This document shows, one piece after another, positions 18,454-27,851 of a DNA stretch of 64,000 nucleotides (positions are counted from its first letter, which is position 1; every line of letters begins with the position of its first letter). Under the pieces are notes generated by a model. That model did not search any database. It was not told the DNA's origin and saw only the letters and a list, made by a program, of their open reading frames with translations. This DNA comes from JAAFHB01 sp963675995 (lineage in GTDB: Bacteria > Bacteroidota > Bacteroidia > Bacteroidales > Prolixibacteraceae): the NCBI GenBank assembly GCA_963675995.2, contig CAXXIY010000001.1, positions 1,550,001 through 1,614,000 on the forward strand. The letters are read 5' to 3'. The position numbers were made by a program, and so were the translations under genes.

Positions 18454-19605
18454 TTACCTCCTTCCGTATTTGCGGAACAGATGATATACGCTTCCCAATG
18501 CGACAACTATAATCAATACACCTACCCAACCCCATAACATCGGCGTTTCAACAGAGATTCTAAAAGATACTTTTGACGATGCTTCAGGTGTTTTGGTTTC
18601 GATATTGGTTACATAATCTCCGGGTATTGCTTTTTTGTCTGCTTTTATGGTGGCGTAAATCCGTGCTGATGCCCCTGGTGGCAGCTTGTCTACTTTTTTT
18701 GGATCGAAAGTAACGCTCCAGTTTACCGGAGTGCTGGATTCAGGTTTAATATCGACTAGTTCAGATGATCCGGTATTGTTGATTAAAAGTTCAAGCTGCT
18801 TTGTCTCACCCGCTGTCAGTTTGGCGCTTAGCAAGCCAGTCGGGGTGGTCAGTTCCATGCTGTATGATCCGGTGATCACCACCTCCAGTTCCAGGTTCGC
18901 GGAAGAGGAGTTTGTAGCAGCACTAACCGGAATTTTATACTTTCCGGCCTCCGTTTTATCGGGCGCTTTAATTTCGATCGTGATGGCCTGGTTACTGCTG
19001 GCTTCGGTAGTGACCGAGGTAACCTGCTGATAGTTGGATTTGAAAATTACATTCCAGCCGCGCGGTGCGTCAGCCATTAAGGCATACGTCTGTTTATCCG
19101 CTGTTTGGTTTTTTAGATTTGTATTAAATGTAAATGTCGAACTCACATTCCCCTGCATATTCGACTGTCCGGTTGTAAATTCCGTTTTAAATGTCCCCTG
19201 TTCCGAAATATTGATAACCAACGGTAATGGTTCATATCCTCCCGCCACTACCTTGAAATGATAATTCCCTTTATTAACTTTCATGGGAACCGTCACTTTA
19301 AGAGAAAGACTTTTCCGCTCACCCGGTAAAATAGAGAGTTGTCCGATGGTCCAGCCTCCCGATTTCAAAATGTAATTCCACCCATAAGGCATTCCAGACA
19401 CCGATATTTCCACATTCTTGAGTTCCTTACTGTTGTTGATGACGTCGATGGCATAGTCAATCGATTCACCCGGCGGAACAGAAATCTTCGTATAGGGTGT
19501 GTACAATGTCACACTTTCTGCAGCTCCATTAGCGTGACTTAAAAGACAAATGATCCCCAATGACAGGGTTAAAAACAGTCTAAACCATTTCTTTTGTGCT
19601 GACAT
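18454..19605 (-). CDS. NEW3-domain membrane-anchored protein linked to ABC transporter
   Basis: About 383 residues from the ATG at 19605, chosen because ACGGAGGA stands just upstream with normal spacing; the frame is open further upstream to 19674 but that would put 23 residues in front of the signal peptide. Order: signal peptide (FLTLSLGIICLLSHANG), three roughly 100-residue beta-sandwich repeats of the NEW3 type (for example SVPPGESIDYAIDVINNS and LPGERKSLSLKVTVP), then a C-terminal membrane helix (WGWVGVLIIVVALGSVY) with a basic end. The bulk should lie in the periplasm, tethered to the inner membrane. It is the first gene of an operon with an ABC ATPase and permease, so it may be the binding or structural partner of that complex (inference). 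Confidence 0.82.
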   Translation of the reverse strand: MSAQKKWFRLFLTLSLGIICLLSHANGAAESVTLYTPYTKISVPPGESIDYAIDVINNSKELKNVEISVSGMPYGWNYILKSGGWTIGQLSILPGERKSLSLKVTVPMKVNKGNYHFKVVAGGYEPLPLVINISEQGTFKTEFTTGQSNMQGNVSSTFTFNTNLKNQTADKQTYALMADAPRGWNVIFKSNYQQVTSVTTEASSNQAITIEIKAPDKTEAGKYKIPVSAATNSSSANLELEVVITGSYSMELTTPTGLLSAKLTAGETKQLELLINNTGSSELVDIKPESSTPVNWSVTFDPKKVDKLPPGASARIYATIKADKKAIPGDYVTNIETKTPEASSKVSFRISVETPMLWGWVGVLIIVVALGSVYHLFRKYGRR

Positions 19606-19645
19606 AAAAAATCCTCCGTAATTTTTGTGGTTAAATTTCGGGAGG

Positions 19646-19677
19646 CAAAAATAAAAAATCTGAAAAAAAAACAAAAT
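19646..19677 (-). promoter_or_regulatory. Bacteroidota sigma-70-type promoter for the NEW3-ABC operon
   Basis: On the reverse strand the -33 element ATTTTG (19672-19677) is followed after 18 bases by the -7 element TATTTTTG (19646-19653), an exact match to TAnnTTTG. The start codon is 41 bases downstream of the -7 box, with a strong ribosome site between them. Confidence 0.65.
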
Positions 19678-19779
19678 TGGAATAGCTACTTATAGTGTTA
19701 AGAGTTGCTAATTTTTTTGGAGATAGAATTGATCTCTTAAAAATTTAACTCACCAGTGCAGCTATAAGGATCAAATGGT

Positions 19780-19787
19780 TATCTTTG
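19780..19787 (+). promoter_or_regulatory. -7 promoter box upstream of the GH92 gene
   Basis: TATCTTTG matches TAnnTTTG exactly, 43 bases before the ATG at 19830. It overlaps the in-frame TTG at 19785, which argues that translation starts at 19830. No clear TTG is seen at -33. Confidence 0.45.
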
Positions 19788-19829
19788 GTTTCTACAAAAT
19801 TAACCTTTTCAAAGTTTAAAATATCTGTT

Positions 19830-22142
19830 ATGATTTCTAAACGAATCTTACTTCTGATCCTCACAGGCAATCTACTTATTTCCACCCTCTCTGGTGTGGT
19901 TTATGGACAAGAGCCGGTAGATGATGTAAACCCTAATATTGGTACCATTGGTCACCTGCTTACCGCAACCACTCCTGACGTTCAACTCCCTCGCGGATTG
20001 ATCAGATTGGTACCCACAACTACTCCCGGAATAAGAGATGTTTATCTTGCCGATAAGATTTATTCTTTTTCAACAATCACATTGTCAAATGATTTCTCAA
20101 GGGGGGCAGCAGCATTCTCTTTGATGGCTACAACAGGTAAAATAAAAACAAATCCTGACGAGAATGCTTCGTGGTTTGACCATGATCTGGAAAAAGCTAC
20201 CCCCTATTATTATTCTGTTCTTCTTGAGGATTTTAATATTGAGGTGGAATATTCTGCGACCCAACATTCTGGAATATACCGTTTTACATTTCCTGAAGCT
20301 TCAAATTCAAATCTATTAATCAACCTGCTTCGGAATGGTGAATTGAAAATATTAAAGGATCATGTTATTGAAGGTTTTCAAATCTATCCCCAAGGCGCCC
20401 TCCCTGAAAGGAAGGTTTATTTTCATGCTGAATTTAGCAAGCCAATCAAGAGTTGCGGGAGCTGGAGTAATGAAATAATTACACCCGGTGATAAAGAAAA
20501 ATCAGGGAATAATATTGGTATGTATTCCACCTTCCCAACTTCAAAAGGTGAGCAGGTACTGGTAAAAGTAGGTTTTTCTTATATCAGTACAGAACAAGCG
20601 GGGCAGAACTTAGAAAAGGAAATTGCCGGCTGGAATTTTGAACAGGTAAAGAATAACGGGCGAAAAGTTTGGAATGATGCTTTAAATAAGATTCAGATTA
20701 AAGGTGGAAGCCAGAGCCAGCGGACAACTTTTTACACTGCAATGTATCGGGTATTGGGAAGGAAAACAACAAATATTACCGAATACAATCGGTATTACAG
20801 CTGCCTGGATAATAAGGTACATCCTACTGAAGGGCATGATTTCTATATGCTTGGTGAAAGCTGGGGATCATTCAGATCACTTTTCCCTCTTGGTCTGATA
20901 TTGGAGCCGGAAAGGCAAAATGACATTATCCGGTCCTATATCCGGATGTATGAACAACGTAAGTGGCTGGGAGATGAAGCATTGGATCAGCGAGTTATGA
21001 TAGGTCGGCATGAAACTGCCACAATTACAGATGCCTACATGAGCGGATTCCGGGATTTTGATGTGGAAAAAGCTTATGAAGGGATGAGAAAAAATGCCCT
21101 GGAGGCGACAATGCTACCCTGGCGTAACGGACCGCTAACAGAACTGGACAGCGTTTTCAAGGTTAAGGGATTCTTTCCTGCCCTCCGTTTAGGTGAAAAA
21201 GAGTGGGTCCCGCAGGTTCACAACTTCGAGAAGCGGCAGGCGGTTGCAGTAACATTGGAGCACAGTTATGATGACTGGTGTCTGGCTCAAATGGCTAAAT
21301 CGCTGAATAAAATGGGCGATTATGATCTCTTTATGAAACGATCCCTGAATTATCAGAACCTTTTTGACTCCCGGATCGGTTTTATGGCGCCTAAATCGGC
21401 AGATGGGAATTGGGTTTTTAACAAAGAACAGTTGGACCCTATTTGGAGCGGAGGTCAGGGAGGACGCGACTACTATACTGAGACGAATGCCTGGACTTAT
21501 ACCTTCCAGGTTCAGCATGATGTAGCGGGACTGATCCGTCTGATGGGAGGAAACGATCAGTTTGTTTCCAAACTCGATGGGCTATTCCAGGAACAATTTG
21601 GTGGAAAAGGCTTAAAATTCGAATTCTTAAATAAATTCCCCGATGGAACTGGCCTAATTGGTCAGTATAATCATGGTAATCAACCGGGATTTCATATATC
21701 ATACCTCTACAATTATGCCGGAAAACCTTGGAAAACACAGCGAAGGGTGAGAGATATCATGAAAATCTGGTACAACGACGGGCCACTTGGAATCTGTGGA
21801 GATGAAGATGAAGGGGAGTTGTCGTCATGGTACGTTTTCAGCGCTATGGGATTTTATCCTGTGGCCCCCGGACGTCCTGTATATGATATTGGCAGCCCTA
21901 TTTTTGATGAGATTTCTATCAATGTTGGAAACAATAAGACTTTTAAGATTGAAGCCAGGGACGTTTCATCAAAAAATAAATATATTCAGTCGGCACTGTT
22001 AAATGGGGTACCGCTTAACACGCCATGGTTCGCTCATGCTGATCTGGTAAAAGGAGGAACACTTATTTTGCAGATGGGGCCCCGTCCAAATGAGGTATGG
22101 GGAAGCAAACCTGAAGAGTCGCCTTATTTTAAGATCCGTTAA
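19830..22142 (+). CDS. Secreted GH92 exo-alpha-mannosidase-family enzyme with altered +1 subsite
   Basis: About 770 residues from ATG 19830 (signal peptide MISKRILLLILTGNLL, cleavage near VYGQE). The N-terminal beta-sandwich holds VDDVNPNIGTIGHL and a helical-barrel domain follows. Family 92 motifs: YYTETNAWTYTF with Glu551 at the expected catalytic acid, CGDEDEGELSSWYVFSAMGF with Asp658 and Asp660 at the expected base pair, and FYPVAPGRPVYDIGSP. GH92 enzymes are calcium-dependent inverting exo-alpha-mannosidases. The motif that in most members reads GNEPSHH is GNQPGFH here (Gln618), so the +1 subsite is changed; I recall the same Glu-to-Gln change in a mannose-phosphate-releasing GH92. It lies at the head of a forward run with GH116 and two GH172 genes, and a -7 box precedes it. 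Confidence 0.88.
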   Translation: MISKRILLLILTGNLLISTLSGVVYGQEPVDDVNPNIGTIGHLLTATTPDVQLPRGLIRLVPTTTPGIRDVYLADKIYSFSTITLSNDFSRGAAAFSLMATTGKIKTNPDENASWFDHDLEKATPYYYSVLLEDFNIEVEYSATQHSGIYRFTFPEASNSNLLINLLRNGELKILKDHVIEGFQIYPQGALPERKVYFHAEFSKPIKSCGSWSNEIITPGDKEKSGNNIGMYSTFPTSKGEQVLVKVGFSYISTEQAGQNLEKEIAGWNFEQVKNNGRKVWNDALNKIQIKGGSQSQRTTFYTAMYRVLGRKTTNITEYNRYYSCLDNKVHPTEGHDFYMLGESWGSFRSLFPLGLILEPERQNDIIRSYIRMYEQRKWLGDEALDQRVMIGRHETATITDAYMSGFRDFDVEKAYEGMRKNALEATMLPWRNGPLTELDSVFKVKGFFPALRLGEKEWVPQVHNFEKRQAVAVTLEHSYDDWCLAQMAKSLNKMGDYDLFMKRSLNYQNLFDSRIGFMAPKSADGNWVFNKEQLDPIWSGGQGGRDYYTETNAWTYTFQVQHDVAGLIRLMGGNDQFVSKLDGLFQEQFGGKGLKFEFLNKFPDGTGLIGQYNHGNQPGFHISYLYNYAGKPWKTQRRVRDIMKIWYNDGPLGICGDEDEGELSSWYVFSAMGFYPVAPGRPVYDIGSPIFDEISINVGNNKTFKIEARDVSSKNKYIQSALLNGVPLNTPWFAHADLVKGGTLILQMGPRPNEVWGSKPEESPYFKIR

Positions 22143-22195
22143 TTTGTGTACATATTCTTGGAATACAATGTTTATCAAAGAGAAATCATGATTAC

Positions 22196-22203
22196 TAATT
22201 TTG
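22196..22203 (+). promoter_or_regulatory. -7 promoter box upstream of the GH116 gene
   Basis: TAATTTTG matches TAnnTTTG exactly, 58 bases before the GH116 start. No -33 TTG is evident at 19-21 bases upstream. It would let GH116 and the GH172 genes be transcribed separately from the GH92 gene. Confidence 0.4.
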
Positions 22204-22261
22204 AATAAGAAAACCATACTCTGTAATCATAATATTTAATTAAGCATTTAAACTGCGCCGA

Positions 22262-25200
22262 ATGAAATCCAAAGACCAATTAATCAGCGATATAAAAATG
22301 GGAAAGTTATATCCGAAAATTTCAGCATCGCTTTTACTATTCTGCTTAGTACATTGCGCATTTTCGCAGCTAAATGGAATTCCCGATTCCGACAATCACA
22401 GATTTAACAGCTGTTACACAGGGAAATATCTTGATCGCATTGCTTTCCCCATTGGAGGAATTGGCGCCGGAATGTTCTGCATGGAAGGTACAGGTTCAAT
22501 TTCTCACCTTTCCGTTAAAAACAAACCTGAAATTTACAATGAGCCATTTGCCTTTGCCGCAATAAGTGTCAAAGGTGTAATTAATGGAGCAAAAGTGCTC
22601 GAAACACAGGTTCCCACCTGGAAACTTTTCGGTCCGGGAGGAACCGGCAATGGTGGCAGTGGAAAGAGTTACGGACTCCCGCGATTTGAAAAAGGGGAGT
22701 TTTTACCCCGATTCCCATTTGCGACCCTCAAACTAGAGGATAAAGATATTCCACTTAAGATCGAAATTCAGGGATGGAGCCCCTTCATTCCAACGGATGA
22801 GGATAATTCAAGTTTACCAGCAGGAGCGATGGAATATCATTTTAAAAATAATTCAGTAAAACCCGTAGAGGCCGTTTTTTCGTGGAATGCCAGGAATTTT
22901 ATTGCGGAAAAGAATGGGCGGATCATCAAATCAAAGAACGGTTTTACATTAATCAGTCAGTCAGAAGAAACTTCAAGAGGTTCGGGATTTACCATTTTTG
23001 TGGATGATAACAATGCCGTAGTCGACTATTGCTGGTTCCGTGGAGGTTGGTTTGACCCTTTAACAATTCTATGGAAGACAATTAAGAATTGCGGCATTAA
23101 AGCTAATCCGCCTGTGGAAACCGAATCTCCAGGAGCCTCCATTTTTGTTCCGTTTAAACTGCTTCCCGGCGAGGGGAAAACAATTACTGTAAACTTCTGC
23201 TGGTACCTGCCCAATTCCAATTTGGCCTCCGGTAAGGCAGTTCCAAATGGTCCCGCTTTCGGGAAGAAGCCATCCGAAGGGAGCACCTCAGGTCAGCAAA
23301 AAATTACAGGTTTTATTGGAAAACAGTTGGTAAATACTTTTGATCCGGGAGGTGACGGACAGACAGGAATACTGCAATCGCCACCCTTCAAGATCAGCAA
23401 ACGGTATTTGAAATTTCTGGTGGGTGGCGGTAATCTGAAAGATAAAACATCGGTGAATCTGACCATAGATGGCAAAATCATCAAAACGGCCACAGGAAAT
23501 CAAACCGAAAATCTGGAACAAACAATATGGGATTTAAAACCTTATCAGGGAAAGGAAGCCAGGATAAAAATCATTGATCTGTGCGTAAATCCATGGGGGC
23601 ACATACTGACTGACCAATTTGTTCTGACAGATCAGATGGATGAAAATCTCAATAATTTATCTGCTACTGCCCTTTTAATTGAGGACTTTGAGAAGAACAC
23701 TTATGGAACATGGGAATCAGTAAAGATTGGAGAGGGGAAAGCGGAATGTTGCCCGGCTGGAGGCAAATGTGAAGACCCATACTATAAACCGTGGTATGCC
23801 CGGCGATTTCAGAATGTGGACGAGGTGGTTAAATACTGGATACTCCATTATACAGAATTAAAGAAAAACAGTGAATTGTTTCGCGATGCCTTCTTCTCTT
23901 CCACATTGCCTGCTGAAGTCATTGAAGCGGTTGCCGCAAATCTTACAATTATAAAATCACCCACCGTTTTAAGACAATCCGACGGGAGACTCTGGGCATG
24001 GGAAGGTTGCAGCGACAATTCAGGCTGTTGTTCAGGGAGTTGTACCCACGTCTGGAATTATGCCCAGGCAATACCGCATCTTTTCCCTGCGCTGGAAAGA
24101 ACACTGCGCGAAACAGAGTTTGAGGTGAGTCAGAATGCCGAAGGGCATCAGACCTTCAGGGCAAACCTCCCCATTTCTGAGCCTAAACATGATTTTCATG
24201 CCGCCTCTGACGGTCAGCTGGGTGGAATCATGAAGATTTACAGGGAATGGAGGATTAGTGGCAACACAGAATGGATGAAAAAGCACTATCCGTACATTAA
24301 GAAAAGCCTTGATTACGGGATTGCAACATGGGATCCCGGGCACAATGGCTCTCTTGAAGAACCTCATCACAATACCTATGACATCGAATTCTGGGGACCC
24401 GATGGGATGTGTACAAGTTTCTATCTTGGTGCTTTGACCGCTTTTGTGGAGATGAGCAAAGCGCTAAATGAACCTTACAATGATTACATTACCCTTCTCA
24501 CAAAGGGTAAAAGTTTCATGGAAAAAGAGCTTTTTAACGGGGAATATTTTATTCAGAAAATTAAATGGACCGGTCTGAAAGCGGGTGATCCTGTGAAAGC
24601 CCTTTCGTTCAATTCCGGGTATTCTCCCGAGGCACTCGAATTGATGAAGAAAGAAGGCCCCAAATACCAGTACGGGACAGGTTGTTTGTCCGACGGAATC
24701 CTCGGAATGTGGATCGCTTCGGTCTGCGGGCTTGATGAGACCATTGACTCCGAAAAGACGAAAAGCCATTTGAATTCGGTTTATAAGTATAACCTGAAAA
24801 CAAACCTCATGAATCACGATAATCCGCAGCGGCCAACCTATGCATGTGGCAAAGAGGGTGGTTTACTGCTTTGTACATGGCCCCAGGGGGATGAATTGTC
24901 CCTCCCGTTTGTATACAGCAACGAAGTTTGGACAGGGATTGAATACCAGGTTGCCAGCCATTTGATGTTTAAAGGAGAAATAGAAAAAGGTTTGGAGATC
25001 GTTCGCGAATGCAGGAAAAGATATGATGGAGTAGTGCGCAATCCATTTAATGAATATGAATGCGGACACTGGTATGCCAGGGCCATGTCAAGCTATGGGT
25101 TATTACAGGGATTGACCGGTGTCCGTTACGATGCCGTTGACCATACCCTGTATATGGACTCCAGGGTTGGCGATTTTAAAAGTTTCCTTTCAACCGAATC

Positions 25201-25309
25201 GGGATTTGGGACAGTGGGACTGAAAAACGGGAATCCGTTTGTGAATTTCGTTTTTGGCAATCTGGATGTGAAGAAAGTGATCGTTTCAGGTGTCGAAAAA
25301 AAATTATAG
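22262..25309 (+). CDS. Secreted GH116 beta-glycosidase with inserted jelly-roll domain
   Basis: A 1015-residue protein; ATG 22262 or ATG 22298 (MGKLYPKISASLLLF, a better signal peptide) may be the true start. The N-terminal beta-sandwich opens with IAFPIGGIGAGMFCMEG, typical of GH116 (the GBA2 glucosylceramidase family). The catalytic helical barrel covers about 540-1000: WAWEGCSDNSGCCSGSCTHV includes the region of the nucleophile glutamate (about Glu581), and HHNTYDIEFWGPDGMC holds the acid/base aspartate (about Asp706). Characterised members are beta-glucosidases, beta-xylosidases or N-acetylglucosaminidases. A stretch of about 150 residues (about 340-490, TFDPGGDGQTGILQSP to HILTDQFVLTD) interrupts the usual sequence and looks like a sugar-binding jelly roll. 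It precedes two GH172 genes 33 bp away. Confidence 0.88.
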   Translation: MKSKDQLISDIKMGKLYPKISASLLLFCLVHCAFSQLNGIPDSDNHRFNSCYTGKYLDRIAFPIGGIGAGMFCMEGTGSISHLSVKNKPEIYNEPFAFAAISVKGVINGAKVLETQVPTWKLFGPGGTGNGGSGKSYGLPRFEKGEFLPRFPFATLKLEDKDIPLKIEIQGWSPFIPTDEDNSSLPAGAMEYHFKNNSVKPVEAVFSWNARNFIAEKNGRIIKSKNGFTLISQSEETSRGSGFTIFVDDNNAVVDYCWFRGGWFDPLTILWKTIKNCGIKANPPVETESPGASIFVPFKLLPGEGKTITVNFCWYLPNSNLASGKAVPNGPAFGKKPSEGSTSGQQKITGFIGKQLVNTFDPGGDGQTGILQSPPFKISKRYLKFLVGGGNLKDKTSVNLTIDGKIIKTATGNQTENLEQTIWDLKPYQGKEARIKIIDLCVNPWGHILTDQFVLTDQMDENLNNLSATALLIEDFEKNTYGTWESVKIGEGKAECCPAGGKCEDPYYKPWYARRFQNVDEVVKYWILHYTELKKNSELFRDAFFSSTLPAEVIEAVAANLTIIKSPTVLRQSDGRLWAWEGCSDNSGCCSGSCTHVWNYAQAIPHLFPALERTLRETEFEVSQNAEGHQTFRANLPISEPKHDFHAASDGQLGGIMKIYREWRISGNTEWMKKHYPYIKKSLDYGIATWDPGHNGSLEEPHHNTYDIEFWGPDGMCTSFYLGALTAFVEMSKALNEPYNDYITLLTKGKSFMEKELFNGEYFIQKIKWTGLKAGDPVKALSFNSGYSPEALELMKKEGPKYQYGTGCLSDGILGMWIASVCGLDETIDSEKTKSHLNSVYKYNLKTNLMNHDNPQRPTYACGKEGGLLLCTWPQGDELSLPFVYSNEVWTGIEYQVASHLMFKGEIEKGLEIVRECRKRYDGVVRNPFNEYECGHWYARAMSSYGLLQGLTGVRYDAVDHTLYMDSRVGDFKSFLSTESGFGTVGLKNGNPFVNFVFGNLDVKKVIVSGVEKKL

Positions 25310-25342
25310 AAAATCTATGGGTAATCAGTTATAAACTTTAAA

Positions 25343-26512
25343 ATGAAAATTATGAAAATTAAATTACTGTTTTTGGTAATCATCTCTCTGCTCGCTTTAA
25401 ACACCTATTCTCAGGAGCCATTTAATGGCCTTGGAATGAATATGGGTAATCTTTACCGGCTATCTAATGCCCGGACCCGATCGATCAGTCCCGAAAATTT
25501 CACAGGTGAAAAAGGGAAAGCCGGTATGGCCAGACTGGAAGACAAGGACATGTCCAACAAGGCAAATGCAGCTAATGCAGCACGTGACCTTGGACAAGGG
25601 TGGAAGGTAAATCCCTATGTAAAGATCAAGGCCGGCGAAACATTAACATTGGCTGAAATTGAAGGACCGGGGGCTATACAGCATATCTGGATGACACCAA
25701 CGGGCGTATGGCGGTTTTCAATCCTGCGCATTTACTGGGACGACGAGACAACGCCTTCTGTTGAATGTCCGGTAGGCGATTTCTTCGGAATGGGCTGGAA
25801 CGAGTATGCACCACTCAACTCGCTGGCTGTTTGCGTGAATCCAGGGAGCGCCTTTAACTGCTACTGGGCCATGCCTTTCCATAAAAAATGCAAAATCACC
25901 ATGGAAAATATAAATGAAAAGGACCCTATGACCGTTTACTATCAGATTGACTATACCTTAACTGATGTACCAGCCGATGCAGGTTATTTCCATGCACAAT
26001 TCCGACGTTCGAATCCAAATACTACTTCCGATTATACGATTGTGGACAATATTAAAGGAAAAGGGCAGTATGTCGGTGTGTACCTTGCCTGGGGTGTGAA
26101 CAACAATGGCTGGTGGGGTGAAGGTGAGATCAAATTCTTTATCGATGGCGACACCAAATTCCCGACTATTTGCGGTACAGGTACCGAAGATTATTTCTGT
26201 GGCTCGTATAATTTTGACCGGGGCGGTCAATATAAAGAATTTTGTACCCCCTACTCCGGGCTTCACCAGGTGATCCGTCCTGACGGAACCTATAAATCAC
26301 AACAACGTTTTGGCCTTTATCGCTGGCATATCATGGACCCCATCCGTTTTGAAAAAGACCTGAAGGTGACGATTCAGGATTTGGGCTGGCGTCAGGGAGG
26401 CAGGTATTTACAACAACAATCCGATATGGCTTCGGTCTGTTTTTGGTATCAGACCGAGACACATGCAAAATTCCCCCAATTGCCTTCCTTACAACAGCTT
26501 GAAGTGAACTAA
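25343..26512 (+). CDS. Secreted GH172 (DUF2961) family glycosidase, copy 1
   Basis: A 389-residue protein with a signal peptide (LLFLVIISLLALNTYSQ). The DUF2961/GH172 fold motifs are plain: LAEIEGPGAIQHIWMTP, RIYWDDETTPSVECPVGDFF and the later segment FPTICGTGTEDYFCGSYNF, where Glu in GTGTEDYF is a conserved active-site residue. Characterised GH172 enzymes act on D-fructofuranose dianhydrides or as exo-alpha-D-arabinofuranosidases; this member's substrate is unknown. It follows the GH116 gene by 33 bp and is followed by a second GH172 gene, so the pair probably acts on related furanose or other non-reducing ends. ATG 25343 and ATG 25352 are both possible starts. Confidence 0.88.
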   Translation: MKIMKIKLLFLVIISLLALNTYSQEPFNGLGMNMGNLYRLSNARTRSISPENFTGEKGKAGMARLEDKDMSNKANAANAARDLGQGWKVNPYVKIKAGETLTLAEIEGPGAIQHIWMTPTGVWRFSILRIYWDDETTPSVECPVGDFFGMGWNEYAPLNSLAVCVNPGSAFNCYWAMPFHKKCKITMENINEKDPMTVYYQIDYTLTDVPADAGYFHAQFRRSNPNTTSDYTIVDNIKGKGQYVGVYLAWGVNNNGWWGEGEIKFFIDGDTKFPTICGTGTEDYFCGSYNFDRGGQYKEFCTPYSGLHQVIRPDGTYKSQQRFGLYRWHIMDPIRFEKDLKVTIQDLGWRQGGRYLQQQSDMASVCFWYQTETHAKFPQLPSLQQLEVN

Positions 26513-26540
26513 TCACAACATTTGTTTCTTCTCGCACCAC

Positions 26541-26578
26541 CGCGAAGTCGCATTAGAAAAATTCTTTGCGGCTTCGCG
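26541..26578. repeat. Hairpin between the two GH172 genes
   Basis: CGCGAAGTCGC (26541-26551) pairs with GCGGCTTCGCG (26568-26578), all 11 positions with one G-T pair. It lies in the 144-bp gap between the GH172 genes. No U-run follows, so it looks more like a dispersed palindromic unit or an mRNA-stabilising hairpin than a terminator. Confidence 0.55.
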
Positions 26579-26656
26579 TTTGGATACGATCAGTGTTAAA
26601 CTAACTTATTTTCAAATTCAACAGTTTATATTTTCGCTTTCGTAAATGTCATCGTT

Positions 26657-27811
26657 ATGAGAAATATGGTGGTTTTTATAATTATCCTCATTCAGACAGG
26701 ATTTGCCTATTCCCAGGATTTAGGAAATGATCTATTTTCCCTCTCTAAAATAAAAGAGGGTGTTAAATCGAAACGGGTAGGCAGCTATGATAAAACAGGT
26801 GGTAATAACGATCGTCTGACGGGTATCAAGAATGGCGAAAAAGTCACCATCATGGATGTTCAGGGTGCAGGAGTCATCAATCATATCTGGATTACTATAT
26901 CTCCCGGCGCTAATGAACTTAATCGCAACGACATCGTTATCAGGATGTACTGGGACGGGAGCTCATTCCCGTCGGTCGAATCCCCAATCGGTCCATTTTT
27001 TGGAAATGGATGGAATGAAGCATACGATATGGTAAGTGCCCCATTAGCCGTCACACCCGGAGGGGGGAAATCGTATGTGAGCTATTTTGCAATGCCTTTC
27101 TCCAAAGGTGCAAGAATTGAAATCGAAAACCAGACAGGTACAGAAATCAGGGCATTCTATTTTAACATTGACTATGTAGAAATGGCCAATTTGCCGGCTA
27201 ATTACGGACGATTCCATGCATGGTATAACCATGAGATTACTGAATCAATGCCCTATAATGCAAAGGAGAAAAATAAATCGGGCGAAGGAAACTATGTTTT
27301 TGCCAACATCAAAGGGAAAGGTCATTTTGTTGGAGTCAATTACTATATCAATTGTCCGGTAACTTCCTGGTATGGTGAAGGTGACGAAATGGTTTTTATC
27401 GATGGGGAAACAATTCCTTCGATTGTTGGAACAGGGACGGAAGATTTTTTTAATACTTCGTGGTGCCCAAAGGAGTTGTTTCAGCATCCCTATTTTGGTT
27501 ACCCTCGGGTGAATAACGAAACCGGCTTCTTAGGTCATACCCATGTGTACCGTTTTTTTGTGGCAGATCCCATCTATTTTGATAGATCGTGTAAATTCAC
27601 CATTGAACATGGGGATAATAATAACCTGACCCTTGATTTGGCTTCTGTTGCCTATTGGTACCAGGATAGAGCCTCCTCTTTACCAAGATCTTTTACCAAA
27701 GAGGAGCGCCAACCCAAACCAATCATCGGTTCAGGAGATATCAATTTATGGCGTGAAACATGGCGAAATGGGAAAGAGAATAAATCAACCTTGTGGGGGA
27801 ACGAAAAATAA
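26657..27811 (+). CDS. Secreted GH172 (DUF2961) family glycosidase, copy 2
   Basis: A 384-residue protein with a signal peptide (VVFIIILIQTGFAYSQ). Family motifs: MDVQGAGVINHIWITI, IRMYWDGSSFPSVESPIGPF, and FIDGETIPSIVGTGTEDFF with the conserved Glu of GTGTEDFF. It is clearly paralogous to the gene immediately upstream but differs enough (loop lengths, the region after GTGTED) to suggest a different specificity or a partner role, as some GH172 proteins form multimers. It is the last gene of the forward block, separated from the preceding gene by a 144-bp gap holding a hairpin. Confidence 0.87.
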   Translation: MRNMVVFIIILIQTGFAYSQDLGNDLFSLSKIKEGVKSKRVGSYDKTGGNNDRLTGIKNGEKVTIMDVQGAGVINHIWITISPGANELNRNDIVIRMYWDGSSFPSVESPIGPFFGNGWNEAYDMVSAPLAVTPGGGKSYVSYFAMPFSKGARIEIENQTGTEIRAFYFNIDYVEMANLPANYGRFHAWYNHEITESMPYNAKEKNKSGEGNYVFANIKGKGHFVGVNYYINCPVTSWYGEGDEMVFIDGETIPSIVGTGTEDFFNTSWCPKELFQHPYFGYPRVNNETGFLGHTHVYRFFVADPIYFDRSCKFTIEHGDNNNLTLDLASVAYWYQDRASSLPRSFTKEERQPKPIIGSGDINLWRETWRNGKENKSTLWGNEK

Positions 27812-27836
27812 GCAATTAGTTACTTAATAACGGAGT

Positions 27837-27848
27837 ATAAGCGCTTAT
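27837..27848. other. 12-bp perfect palindrome between convergent genes
   Basis: ATAAGCGCTTAT is a perfect palindrome in the 40-bp space between the stops of the forward GH172 gene and the next reverse gene. It is too short without a loop to be a convincing terminator. Confidence 0.35.
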
Positions 27849-27851
27849 CGC

